A DNA stretch of 21,355 bases from DASTPP01 sp035762175 (lineage in GTDB: Bacteria > Myxococcota_A > Polyangia > Polyangiales > Polyangiaceae): assembly GCA_035762175.1 (NCBI GenBank), contig DASTPP010000213.1, positions 1-21,355 on the forward strand, in the 5' to 3' direction. Shown one piece after another: positions 8,499 to 16,130 of the stretch. How positions within the stretch are numbered: position 1 is the stretch's first letter; each line of letters begins with the position of its first letter. The translations under genes were made by a program, and so were the position numbers. The notes beneath the pieces were generated by a model. It made no database searches. It was given only the letters and a program-made list of their open reading frames with translations, and was not told where the DNA came from.

Positions 8499-10235
8499 AT
8501 GGATAACCTATCTCCCGACCGCCTCATCGCTCCGAACCGCTCGACCATCGGTCGTTATCGCCTCGTCGCGAGGCTGGGCAGCGGGGGGATGGCGGACGTC
8601 TACCTCGCGATGGCGAGCGGCATGGTGGGCTTCACCAAGCTCTCGGTCGTCAAGGTGCTCAAGCCCGAGTTCGCCCACGACAGCGAGCACGTCGCCATGT
8701 TCCTCGACGAGGCGCGCCTGGCGGCGCGGCTCAACCACCCGAACGTGGTGCAGACCAACGAGGTCGGCGAAGACCAGGGCCTCTACTACCTGGTGATGGA
8801 GTACCTCGAGGGCCAGACGCTCAAGCGCGTGCTGAAGCTCTCGGCCTCGGACGAGAGCGGGCGCCTCTTGCCCTCGCTGCTGTACATCATCTCGGACATG
8901 CTGGCGGGGCTGCACCACGCGCACGAGCTCTGCGACTTCGACGGCACGCCGCTCAACGTCGTGCACCGCGACGTCAGCCCGCACAACGTCTTCGTCACCT
9001 ACGAGGGGCAGACGAAGGTGGTCGACTTCGGCATCGCCAAGGCGGCCGGCTCCTCGCACCTGACGCACACCGGCATGCTCAAGGGCAAGCTCGGGTACAT
9101 GGCGCCCGAGCAGGCCCGCGCCCGCGGCGTCGACCGGCGCGCCGACATCTTCCCCGCTGGCGTCATCCTCTGGGAGGCGCTCGCGCGCAAGCGCATCTGG
9201 GGCGGCGAGAGCGACCTCGGCGTGCTCCAGCGGCTCGGCTCCGGCGAGCTGCCGTCGATCCGCGAGCACGCCCCCGGGCTGCCCGAAGCGCTCTACCAGA
9301 TCTGCGAGCGCGCCCTCGCGATCGATCCGGACGCGCGCTTCTCGTCGGCCCAAGAGATGCGCGAGGCGCTCGAGGCCTTCCTGGCCAACTCGGGCTCGCG
9401 CGTGACCGCCACCGACGTCGCGACCTTGATGGCCGCGCGCTTTCGAGAGCAGCGCACGGCGATCCGGACCTTGGTCGAATCGGCCCTCAGCACCCGCTCG
9501 GACTCGCTCCCCTTGCCCGTGCTGACCAACTCGACCGGCCTGACGCCCGAGGTCCCGGGCACCGACCTGGTGTCGCGCTCGGGCAACTCGCAGCTGTCCA
9601 CCATCCGCTCGGACAGCGCCTCGCTCGCGAGCAACTTCCACCTCACCTCGACCGGCACCCCCCGGCCGGCCCTGGCCCCGCCCTCGCCCCTGCGTCGCGT
9701 GCTGCCGTGGCTCGGCGCCGTGGTGACCTCGGCGGCCGTCACCGCCTGGGCGCTCTACCAGCGCCCCAACCTGTCGCCGCCCCTCGTCGCCTCGGCCGCG
9801 AGCGCGAGCGTGCCGACGAATGAGGCCCAAGCCCCGCTCGCCCCGGCGGCGCCCGACCTGGTCGAGCTGCAGGTGCGCGTCACCCCCTCGAATGCCACCC
9901 TCTATCTCGACGGCCACGAGTTCAAAGGCCCCCCCTTCCGTCGTTCGCTACCGCGCGAGGGGCAGCACGAGCTGCGGGCCGAGGCGCCGGGCTACCAGAC
10001 CGCGACCCAGACGGTGACGCTGCAAGGCGACGTCCTGATCGACCTGGCCCTCGTCCGCCAGGCCGCCGCCCCGCGCCGCGTCGTGGCCGCGCCGCCGCCG
10101 CCGCCGCCCCGGCCCCGCGCCCAGCCCCCGCGCTCGGCGAGCCCGACGCCCAATTCGACCGAACCGAGCTTCGACTTGCCGGCGCCGCGAACCAAGCGCC
10201 CCGTGCAACCCATCGACTCCGAATCGCCCTACTGA
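8499..10235 (+). CDS. Hanks-type Ser/Thr protein kinase with PEGA domain
   Basis: A 578-residue membrane kinase. The catalytic domain (about 20-300) has the P-loop LGSGGMADVYLA, Lys52 in VVKVLK, Glu71 in helix C (FLDEAR), HRDVSPHN with catalytic Asp158, DFGIAK with Asp176, and APEQ at 202-205, so it should be active. A low-complexity Ser/Thr-rich juxtamembrane stretch follows, with candidate autophosphorylation sites. Then come one transmembrane helix (about 401-420, LPWLGAVVTSAAVTAWALY) and an outer PEGA domain (about 455-520, VTPSNATLYLDGHEFKGPPF) with a Pro-rich tail. PEGA domains often bind envelope or surface ligands, so a signal-sensing role is likely. The ATG at 8499 is chosen over the longer frame because it begins just before the kinase fold. 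No clear ribosome site is seen; coupling to the gene 23 bp upstream is plausible. Confidence 0.93.
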   Translation: MDNLSPDRLIAPNRSTIGRYRLVARLGSGGMADVYLAMASGMVGFTKLSVVKVLKPEFAHDSEHVAMFLDEARLAARLNHPNVVQTNEVGEDQGLYYLVMEYLEGQTLKRVLKLSASDESGRLLPSLLYIISDMLAGLHHAHELCDFDGTPLNVVHRDVSPHNVFVTYEGQTKVVDFGIAKAAGSSHLTHTGMLKGKLGYMAPEQARARGVDRRADIFPAGVILWEALARKRIWGGESDLGVLQRLGSGELPSIREHAPGLPEALYQICERALAIDPDARFSSAQEMREALEAFLANSGSRVTATDVATLMAARFREQRTAIRTLVESALSTRSDSLPLPVLTNSTGLTPEVPGTDLVSRSGNSQLSTIRSDSASLASNFHLTSTGTPRPALAPPSPLRRVLPWLGAVVTSAAVTAWALYQRPNLSPPLVASAASASVPTNEAQAPLAPAAPDLVELQVRVTPSNATLYLDGHEFKGPPFRRSLPREGQHELRAEAPGYQTATQTVTLQGDVLIDLALVRQAAAPRRVVAAPPPPPPRPRAQPPRSASPTPNSTEPSFDLPAPRTKRPVQPIDSESPY

Positions 10236-10251
10236 AACGTCGACCCCGGCT

Positions 10252-10289
10252 CGCCCGGCCGGGCGCCGACCCGCCCCGAAGCCCGGGCT
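10252..10289. terminator. Palindromes between convergent kinase and lipoprotein genes
   Basis: The 14-bp palindrome cgcccggccgggcg (10252-10265) and the 10-bp palindrome agcccgggct (10280-10289) occupy the 53-bp gap between two convergent stops. Together they could serve as a bidirectional terminator, though neither has a T-run. Confidence 0.35.
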
Positions 10290-11251
10290 CAGTCGGGAAT
10301 GGGCGCGATCTCGGCGTAGGTGACGTGGCCTTGGCGCACCGTCACGGACGTGCGCGACACGCGCCGGCCCGCGTCGAGGTTGACGATCTCGACCGTCACG
10401 ATGCCCGGCACGGTGTTGGCGACGAACCCGGTACCCGACGAGTCGGTCTCGGTCGCCGTCAGGCTCGGAAGCCCGCCGCTCAGGTAAAGCAGCTTGGTCT
10501 TGTCGTCGGCGCCGATGATGGAGAAGGTCGACCTGGCCGTCGCCACGTTCTGGCAATTTCGCGACTGCAAGATGAGCAGCGAGCGCTGGGGGTCGAGGGT
10601 GACGCCCACGATCGCGGCGAAGGTTTCGATCTCGGGCTGGGTGACGACGCGGAAGGAGGCCTCGCGGTCCGCGACCATCGGCGGGTGGACCGAGAAGAGG
10701 TGCGGCATGCGGTCGGCGCCCGAGAGGTAGAAGTAGCCGAGGTAGCCCGAACTGCCCGCGCTATTCTGGGTGCTGAAGGGCAGCTGCGTGCGCCCGTCGG
10801 CGTCGCTGACCGCCGGCGGCGCCAGGGGCATCATGCAGAACGCGTCGATGTTGCTGCAGGAGCGGACCTCGACCCCGGGCACGGGCCTATCGTCGACGGG
10901 GTCGACGAAGCGGAAGGAGATGTTCGCCGTCGGCACCGCCGGGGGCGTGAGCGTGAGCGTCGGCAGGCAGCCCCAGGGCGTGTTGTCGGGCGGGGGCGGG
11001 CGCGGGGACGGGTTGTCGCGGCAGAGCCCGTCTTCGCACGTCGCGTTCTCGTAGGCGGCGCCCCGGCCCTTGCAGTCGGCGTCGTTGCTGCACCGATCGG
11101 TCAGATCTTGGACGACGAAGCTGCAGCCGGGGCTCGCGCCGAAGGCCGCGGCGAACAGCAGCGCCAGCCTCGGGGCGGGGCGCGCGGGGGCGGGTCGCGG
11201 AGTTCGGCGGGCGGGGGTGGTTTCGAATCTCGACACGGTTCGGGACCTCAT
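10289..11251 (-). CDS. Secreted lipoprotein with Cys-rich N-terminal motif and beta-rich body
   Basis: A 320-residue protein. The ATG at 11251 gives a basic N-region and hydrophobic core LALLFAAAFGASPGC; Cys43 is the likely lipidation site, though the lipobox is poor and the N-region long. Residues about 53-80 carry the spacing CSNDADC and CEDGLC, a small disulfide motif frequent near the N-terminus of myxobacterial surface proteins. The rest (about 95-320) is rich in Val, Thr and short beta stretches, with a carboxypeptidase-regulatory-like pattern (VPGVEVRSC, DADGRTQLPF) and a second similar repeat near the end (TATETDSSGTGFVA). It may be a surface binding or structural protein. It faces the kinase gene and has no same-strand partner close by. 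Confidence 0.8.
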   Translation of the reverse strand: MRSRTVSRFETTPARRTPRPAPARPAPRLALLFAAAFGASPGCSFVVQDLTDRCSNDADCKGRGAAYENATCEDGLCRDNPSPRPPPPDNTPWGCLPTLTLTPPAVPTANISFRFVDPVDDRPVPGVEVRSCSNIDAFCMMPLAPPAVSDADGRTQLPFSTQNSAGSSGYLGYFYLSGADRMPHLFSVHPPMVADREASFRVVTQPEIETFAAIVGVTLDPQRSLLILQSRNCQNVATARSTFSIIGADDKTKLLYLSGGLPSLTATETDSSGTGFVANTVPGIVTVEIVNLDAGRRVSRTSVTVRQGHVTYAEIAPIPD

Positions 11252-11480
11252 TCGAGCTGCCACCGGCAACCAGCCGCCCTGGAGGCCGACACGGGGCGAG
11301 GTCGGCTTTCTACCTAATCTCTGCGCCCGTGCTTGAGTGCTTGCTCGGCCTCGGCGGCCTCGACAAAAAGCGATGCCTCGGGGCGAACCACTACCACGGC
11401 CCCTCGCCTCCGGCAAGATGTCGCCCGGGGCGGGCCGGCGCGCGACCGCTCGACGCCGAGCCGCCTCGGCCCCGCCTCGC

Positions 11481-13283
11481 TCAGCGGGCCGCGCCCGGGG
11501 CGGGCCGCCGCAGCTTGTCGAGCTCGTCGAGCTTCTGCGCCAGGGAGCCGCGACGAATCTTGCCGCTCGTGGTCTTCGGGATCGCGCGCAGCGGGATGGG
11601 CGCGACGCGGTCGGGCCGGACCCCGAAGCGCCGGAGCAGCTCGCGCTCGACGAGCGAGCAAATCTCGCGCAGCCGCTCGGGATCGCCTTCTTCGGTCTCG
11701 AAGGCGAGGCAGAAGTCTTCGGTGCCGGTCGCGGGGTTGGGCACGCCGAGGGCGGCGACGCGGCCGGCGCGCAGGCCGGGGACGTCCGCGGCGGCGCGCT
11801 CGAAGGCGTAAGGGTGGTAGTTCTCGCCCCCTTTGATGATGAGATCTTTGGCGCGGCCGCAGATGAACAGCTCGCCGCCGGCGAGGTAGCCGAGGTCGCC
11901 CGTCGACAGCCACCCGTCGCGCAGCACCGCCGACGTCGCCTCGGGGTCGTGCTGGTACCCGTCGAAGATCGAGGGGCCGGAGAGCATCACGACGCCCTCG
12001 TGGCGCTCGGGCAGGTCTTCGCCCCCCGGGCCGACGACGCGCGCCGAGACCCCCGGCAGCGGCGGCCCGACGCTCACGATCTCGACCGCGTCCGCCCCGC
12101 CCTCGGCCGCCGGCTCGGCCCGCCCCGCGGCGCCGAGCGCCTGGCGCGAGATGCGGTCGACGCGCAGGGGCGCGCCGCGCCGGCGGACCGTGACGCCCAC
12201 GACGGCCTCGGCCATGCCGTAGGCGGGCCGCCAGGCCTCGTACCGAAAGCCGTGCGGCGCGTAGCGCTCGGCGAAGCGGCGCAGCGTCGAGGTGTGGATG
12301 AACTCTGCGCAGTTGCAGGCGCTGTGCAGCGAGCCGAGGTCGAGCCCCTCGGTCTTGGCCGGCTGGACCATGGCGGCGCACATCTCGAACGCGAAGTTCG
12401 GCGCGAACGCGACCGTGCCGCGAAAGTAATGGATGGCCCAGAGCCAGCTCGCCGGGCGCAGCAGAAAGTGCAGCGGCGAGAGCAGCACCGCCGGCAGCCC
12501 GGCCGCGAGCGGCGCCAGCAGCTGACCGACGAGGCCGAGGTCGTGGTAGAGCGGCAGCCAGCTCACGAAGAGGTCGGTCGTCGTCCACTCGCAGCCGCCT
12601 TGAATCTGCCGCAAGTTGGCGACCACCGCCCGGTTGGACAGCCGGATGGCGCGCCCGCCCGACACGGTGCCCGAGGTGAACTGAAAAAAGGCCGGCGACT
12701 CGGGCGCGGCGGCGGGCGCCTCGTCGGGCGCTCCGGCGGGCGCCTCGGCCGAGAGCTCTTCGGCGGTGAACGCCGCGGGCCCCTCGTCCCGCACGAGCGG
12801 CAGCGACTCGCGCGCGGCGACGACGACCCGCGCGCCCACCAACGCGGCCCTCGCCCGGAACTTCTCGCGCCAGGCCGGCGCGCCGTGCGCGGAGAAGGGC
12901 AGGTCCGTGATGCAGGGGGTCGCCCCGAGAAAGACGCAGGCCACGAAGGACGCGACGAGCGCGGGCGAGGTGTCCATCGCCAGCAAGACCGCGTCGCCCG
13001 GGCCCACCCCGGCGCGGCGGAGCCCGGCGGCGACCGCGCGCGCGAGCGCCCGCAACTCGCCCGCGCGCACCGTGCCGACGGTGCCGTCGTCGTTGACGAA
13101 GTGCAGGAGCCGCCGCCCGGGGTCGCGCGCGAACGCCGCCTCGAGCACCGCCGCCAGCGTCTCGCCCGGCAGGATCGCGGCGGGCGCCCCCGGCGCCGGC
13201 GCGTCCGCGCGCTCGGGGTCGCGGCCCGCGCCGGGGCCGAGCCGGACCGCGCGCACCTCTCGGGGGGTCAGGGCGTTCGTCAT
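11481..13283 (-). CDS. Fatty acyl-AMP ligase-like adenylate-forming enzyme
   Basis: A 600-residue ANL-superfamily enzyme. Visible core motifs: TSGTVSGGRAIRLS (A3, from residue 203), the FAAL-like FVSWLPLYHDLGLVG, AYGMAEAVVGVT (A5), WLSTGDLGYL (A7), GRAKDLIIKGGENYHPYAFE (A8) and the catalytic Lys575 in TTSGKIRRGS (A10). The LPLYHDLGL segment and the ACP gene nearby favour a fatty acyl-AMP ligase that loads an acyl chain on ACP, rather than acyl-CoA synthesis. The A3 loop is unusual: no Pro-Lys-Gly. The start ATG shares one base with the type III PKS stop (TGATG), so the two are translationally coupled. It is the last gene of the ACP-PKS-ligase unit. Substrate chain length cannot be read. Confidence 0.88.
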   Translation of the reverse strand: MTNALTPREVRAVRLGPGAGRDPERADAPAPGAPAAILPGETLAAVLEAAFARDPGRRLLHFVNDDGTVGTVRAGELRALARAVAAGLRRAGVGPGDAVLLAMDTSPALVASFVACVFLGATPCITDLPFSAHGAPAWREKFRARAALVGARVVVAARESLPLVRDEGPAAFTAEELSAEAPAGAPDEAPAAAPESPAFFQFTSGTVSGGRAIRLSNRAVVANLRQIQGGCEWTTTDLFVSWLPLYHDLGLVGQLLAPLAAGLPAVLLSPLHFLLRPASWLWAIHYFRGTVAFAPNFAFEMCAAMVQPAKTEGLDLGSLHSACNCAEFIHTSTLRRFAERYAPHGFRYEAWRPAYGMAEAVVGVTVRRRGAPLRVDRISRQALGAAGRAEPAAEGGADAVEIVSVGPPLPGVSARVVGPGGEDLPERHEGVVMLSGPSIFDGYQHDPEATSAVLRDGWLSTGDLGYLAGGELFICGRAKDLIIKGGENYHPYAFERAAADVPGLRAGRVAALGVPNPATGTEDFCLAFETEEGDPERLREICSLVERELLRRFGVRPDRVAPIPLRAIPKTTSGKIRRGSLAQKLDELDKLRRPAPGAAR

Positions 13284-14344
13284 CAGAAGCGGACCAGCAT
13301 GGACTCCATCGTGAGGCCCGGCCCGAAGGCCAACATCACGCCGTACTCGCCGCGGGCCGGCGAGCGCGAGCGCAAGACCTCTTCGAGCACGAGCAGCACG
13401 GTGGTCGACGAGCAGTTGCCCCGCTCCTCGAGCACGCGGTAGCTCGGCCCGAGGTCGTCGCCCGTCAGCCGCAGCTTGTCGCCCACCACGTCGAGGATCT
13501 TGGGCCCCCCGGGGTGGACGACCCAGTGCCGGACGTCGCCGAGCTCGAGGCCCTCGGGCCCGAGCAGCCGGCCGAGCAGCCCCCCGATGTGCTCGGCGAT
13601 GACGAAGGGCACGTAGGGCGACAGGGTCATGATGAAGCCGTCGTCGAGCACGTCCCAGGTCATCAGCTCGTGGGTGGCGTAGAGCTGCTCGGTCCGCGAC
13701 CGGACGAGCTGCACGCCCACGCCCGGCCCCTCCATCGACACCAGCGCGCTCGCGCACGCGTCGCCGAACAGGGCGTGGATGACGGCCTGCTCGCGCGTGC
13801 GCTCGGGCCGGTAGTGCAGCGAGCTGAACTCCGAGCAGTTGACGAGCACGGGCTCGTCGGGCCGCGCCGCCAGGCTGTCCATCGCGGTCTTGAGCACGTT
13901 GAAGGCCGCGTAGCAGCCCATGTGCCCGATGAAGGTGCGCCGCAGGTCGGCGCGCAGGCCGACGTCGCGCGCGAGCAACAGCTCGGGCGTCGGCCCGGTG
14001 TACCCCGTGCAGCTCGCCATCACGAAGCTGCCGATCGTCGCGCGGTCGACGCCCTCGAGCGTGCCCCGCAGCGACTCGCCGCCCACCGCGAGCACCGCCC
14101 GCTTGTAGGCCGCCATGCGCCGCGCCGTCCCCGGCGAGCGCTCGGCGAGCTCCTCGCGCGGGTCCCAGGCGTAGTGGCGGTGCCGGACGCGCACGTTCTC
14201 CATGAGCTCCCAGGCGTTCGGCACCTCCGCGTACCAGTGCCGGAGCAGCCCGTCGTAGATCTCGCGCTGCGAGAAGCGGAGCGGCGGGAACGCGGAGCTC
14301 AGGCGGGTGAGCGTCGGCAGTCGCGGCGTCGCGGCGTTCGGCAT
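13283..14344 (-). CDS. Type III polyketide synthase (chalcone/stilbene synthase superfamily)
   Basis: A 353-residue protein of normal type III PKS length. The catalytic triad is intact: Cys144 in FIGHMGCYAAFNVLKTA, His277 in WVVHPGGPKILD, and Asn310 in ERGNCSSTTVLLVLEE, with the C-terminal GPGLTMESMLVRF (GFGPG-type loop). Asn directly before Cys-Ser-Ser is the feature that separates type III PKS from KAS III-like proteins. It condenses an acyl starter with malonyl units and cyclises the chain, usually to a resorcinol, phloroglucinol or pyrone ring. With an ACP gene 8 bp upstream and an acyl-AMP ligase coupled downstream, a long acyl-ACP starter is likely. Chain length and cyclisation type (aldol or lactone) cannot be read from sequence by eye. 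Confidence 0.92.
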   Translation of the reverse strand: MPNAATPRLPTLTRLSSAFPPLRFSQREIYDGLLRHWYAEVPNAWELMENVRVRHRHYAWDPREELAERSPGTARRMAAYKRAVLAVGGESLRGTLEGVDRATIGSFVMASCTGYTGPTPELLLARDVGLRADLRRTFIGHMGCYAAFNVLKTAMDSLAARPDEPVLVNCSEFSSLHYRPERTREQAVIHALFGDACASALVSMEGPGVGVQLVRSRTEQLYATHELMTWDVLDDGFIMTLSPYVPFVIAEHIGGLLGRLLGPEGLELGDVRHWVVHPGGPKILDVVGDKLRLTGDDLGPSYRVLEERGNCSSTTVLLVLEEVLRSRSPARGEYGVMLAFGPGLTMESMLVRF

Positions 14345-14352
14345 GGGGCGCG

Positions 14353-14622
14353 TCAGGGCGCGGCCGCCAGCGCCCGGCACAGGAAGTCCACGAGCCCCCG
14401 GACCGTGTCCGCCCCGTGGCGCGCCGTCGTGACGTACCAGCCCGTCAGGTCGACGTCGCCGAACCGGGCCTTCAGCTCGCCGATGAGCGCCGCCAGGCGC
14501 ATCGAGTCCATGCCGAGGTCGGCCACCAGCGAGGCGTCGGCGTGGATGGTCGCGTGCGCGACGTCGCGGTTCGACCGCACGATCGCTTCGGTCACCTGGG
14601 CGAAAATCGTTTCCTCGTCCAC
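14353..14622 (-). CDS. Acyl carrier protein
   Basis: An 89-residue acidic protein with the phosphopantetheine site DLGMDSMRLAALIGEL; Ser40 is the attachment residue. The start is a GTG at 14622 with an aaagga ribosome site 10 nt upstream. The helix after Ser is normal, but the region after it (DLTGWYVTTARHGADTVRGL) departs from the usual fatty-acid ACP, which suggests a dedicated carrier. It is first in the unit, with the type III PKS 8 bp downstream. It most likely receives the fatty acyl group from the ligase encoded third and presents it to the PKS. No phosphopantetheinyl transferase is in the window. Confidence 0.9.
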   Translation of the reverse strand: MDEETIFAQVTEAIVRSNRDVAHATIHADASLVADLGMDSMRLAALIGELKARFGDVDLTGWYVTTARHGADTVRGLVDFLCRALAAAP

Positions 14623-15008
14623 GACTTCGTGTCCTTTCTCGAACCCAAACGGGTATGCCGGGGGCCCGGGCCGCGCCCGCCTCCGCGAACCTGAAAGCCC
14701 CCCAGGGCGGCCGCCGATCGCGTCGCCCGCAATGAAAACCGAATGTCGTCGGCCGGCGCGCGGCCGCCATGCCGCCCGGACGGCCCGTGAAAGACGATTG
14801 ATTTACGGCGATCGATCGGCCGCCGGGCCCGCGCGGGGCGGCCCGCTAACCTGTTCAACCAACGAAGGGCGAATTCGACGCGCCGCCGCGCAACCAGCGG
14901 CGCCGCACCGCCGGCCCCCGGGCGGGGGCCGACGAAGTGCGCTATGTTGGAATCGAACGCCATCGAACCAAGGGTTCTCAAGGCGACCGCGCGAACCATG
15001 AGTAAGTA

Positions 15009-15036
15009 AGTTTACGAATACCCTGTGGTTTGTCAA
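15009..15036 (-). promoter_or_regulatory. Sigma70-like promoter of the ACP / type III PKS / ligase unit
   Basis: Read on the minus strand: TTGACA (perfect -35, at 15031-15036), a 16-nt spacer, and TAAACT (4 of 6 to the -10, at 15009-15014). It points toward the ACP gene, in an AT-rich patch unlike the coding flanks. The -35 box lies inside the inverted repeat at 15027-15046, so a regulator bound there would block or recruit polymerase. Confidence 0.6.
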
Positions 15037-15046
15037 CACACAAACC
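15027..15046. promoter_or_regulatory. Operator-like inverted repeat over the -35 box
   Basis: ggtttgt and acaaacc are perfect 7-bp arms around a 6-nt spacer (20 bp total). The dyad covers the -35 box of the ACP-unit promoter, the usual position for a repressor operator. Part of it (15032-15046) recurs at 17820-17834 in the promoter of the other biosynthetic unit. No regulator gene is seen next to it. Confidence 0.55.
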
Positions 15047-15292
15047 GCCTCGGGGTCGGGGCTCTTTGGAGGCACAGGCCCGCCGTGCCTCGACGTCTCA
15101 CCTTTGGACACATTCACGAGCCCCGCCCCCCGCATTTTTGCCGGGCCACGCTCGCCAGCGGCCAGCCCCGGGCCCCTTGGCCGCCCGCCCTTCGGCGTCG
15201 CTGCGAACGCTCGGCGCGCCCGGCGGCCGGGCCGTCAAAGCACCTTTCGCTCATCTTCTAACGTTTCCGGGCACAACCGAGTAGGGGTGAAG

Positions 15293-15311
15293 GCCGGGGC
15301 CCCGCGCCGGC
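15293..15311 (-). terminator. Hairpin just after the methyltransferase stop
   Basis: gccgg and ccggc arms flank ggccccgcg, which itself contains part of the palindrome ggggcccc, directly after the methyltransferase stop on the minus strand. It is a candidate transcript end; the T-run is missing. Confidence 0.3.
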
Positions 15312-16091
15312 TCACGCCGCCCCCGCCGGGCCCGCGCGGACGCCATACCCGAGGTAGGCGACCGCGAGCGAGTCGGTAAATTCGAACCGGAACGAGTCGG
15401 GCACGCGGCCGCTCACGAGGAGGCGAAGGAAGGCGGACGACAGCACGTCGGGGCGCACGCCCCGCACCTCGCGCACGCCGATGCCCGCGCGGTCGCACAT
15501 CGCGCGCAGCTCTTCGGGCTTGACGAACATCGAGTAGAGGTGAAGGTTCGGCGGCACGTCCTTCACGATGCGCTCGACGAACTCGATGACCAAGAGCCGG
15601 CTGAGCAGCGTGCGGTTGAAGGTGTAGAAGAAGAAGAGGCCGCCCGGGCGCAGCACGCGGCCCGCCTCGGCGACGGCGCGCGCCGGGTCGCCGACGTGCT
15701 CGAGGAAGTCGAGCGCGCACACCGCGTCGAACGAGCCGTCGCCGAAGGGCAGGGCGTACGCGTCGGCCTTGAGGTAGCGGACGGAGCCCGTGGCGTCGTG
15801 GCGCCGGGCGACCTCGAGGCTCGGCTCGGACAGGTCGACGCCGGTGACGTCGAAGCCCTCGCGCGCGAGCCCGTTCGACAGCAGCCCGCCGCCGCAGCCG
15901 ACGTCGAGCACGCGGCAGCGCGAAGGCTCGCCGAGCGCCCGCAGCGTCTTGAGGACCCAGGGCGCGCGGAACCGGCTCTCGGCCCGCAAGAGCGCGAAGG
16001 GCGTGGTCGCGTCCTCGTACCAGCGCTCGCCGAGCTGGTCGTAGATGTCGTAGTTCATCTGGGCCGGGGCCCGGGGGCGGGTCGTGGTCAC
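15312..16091 (-). CDS. Class I SAM-dependent methyltransferase, UbiG/Coq3-like
   Basis: A 259-residue protein with a Rossmann-type SAM fold: motif I VLDVGCGGGLLS (about 61-72), the acidic strand-2 end VTGVDLSEPS, LKADAYALPF (motif II region), FDAVCALDFLEHV and LRPGGLFFFYTFN. The N-terminus YDQLGERWYEDATTPFALL resembles UbiG, the O-methyltransferase of ubiquinone synthesis that acts on hydroxylated prenyl-phenols. The GTG start at 16091 has a GGAG site 6 nt upstream; the ATG 11 codons later has none. It lies 39 bp after the FAD hydroxylase stop, so the two form one unit. An O-methylation of a ring hydroxyl made by the hydroxylase is the likely job. The C-terminal part has a Ser/Leu-rich hydrophobic helix that may touch the membrane. 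Confidence 0.88.
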   Translation of the reverse strand: MTTTRPRAPAQMNYDIYDQLGERWYEDATTPFALLRAESRFRAPWVLKTLRALGEPSRCRVLDVGCGGGLLSNGLAREGFDVTGVDLSEPSLEVARRHDATGSVRYLKADAYALPFGDGSFDAVCALDFLEHVGDPARAVAEAGRVLRPGGLFFFYTFNRTLLSRLLVIEFVERIVKDVPPNLHLYSMFVKPEELRAMCDRAGIGVREVRGVRPDVLSSAFLRLLVSGRVPDSFRFEFTDSLAVAYLGYGVRAGPAGAA

Positions 16092-16130
16092 GGGGTGCTC
16101 CGTCGGCGGTCGGGGGCGGGGCCGCGGGGG

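Larger units (their letters stand above)
14623..15311. other. 689-bp intergenic region with long leader of the ACP unit
   Basis: The region separates the two minus-strand biosynthetic units. Its right part is AT-richer than the genes. It holds a strong sigma70-like minus-strand promoter (15009-15036) whose start would lie near 15002, leaving a leader of about 380 nt before the ACP. Open frames in the leader (such as 14592-14999) are Arg/Gly-rich with no recognisable features. A weaker look-alike of the shared promoter element lies at about 14854-14866. No known riboswitch is recognised. Confidence 0.6.

Noticed and set aside
14854..14866. Third copy of the shared promoter element (ttcaaccaacgaa)
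   Set aside because: Only a partial match and no -10 box at the right distance in the GC-rich sequence that follows.
14945..14980. tRNA-like T-arm (gttcgattcc on the minus strand)
   Set aside because: The flanking bases do not pair into a 5-bp T stem and no acceptor, D or anticodon arm is found.
14592..14999. Minus ORF of 135 residues in the leader of the ACP unit, starting close to the predicted transcription start
   Set aside because: Its translation is Arg/Gly-rich with no fold-like pattern, and it overlaps the ACP start; a leaderless gene is not excluded but not supported.
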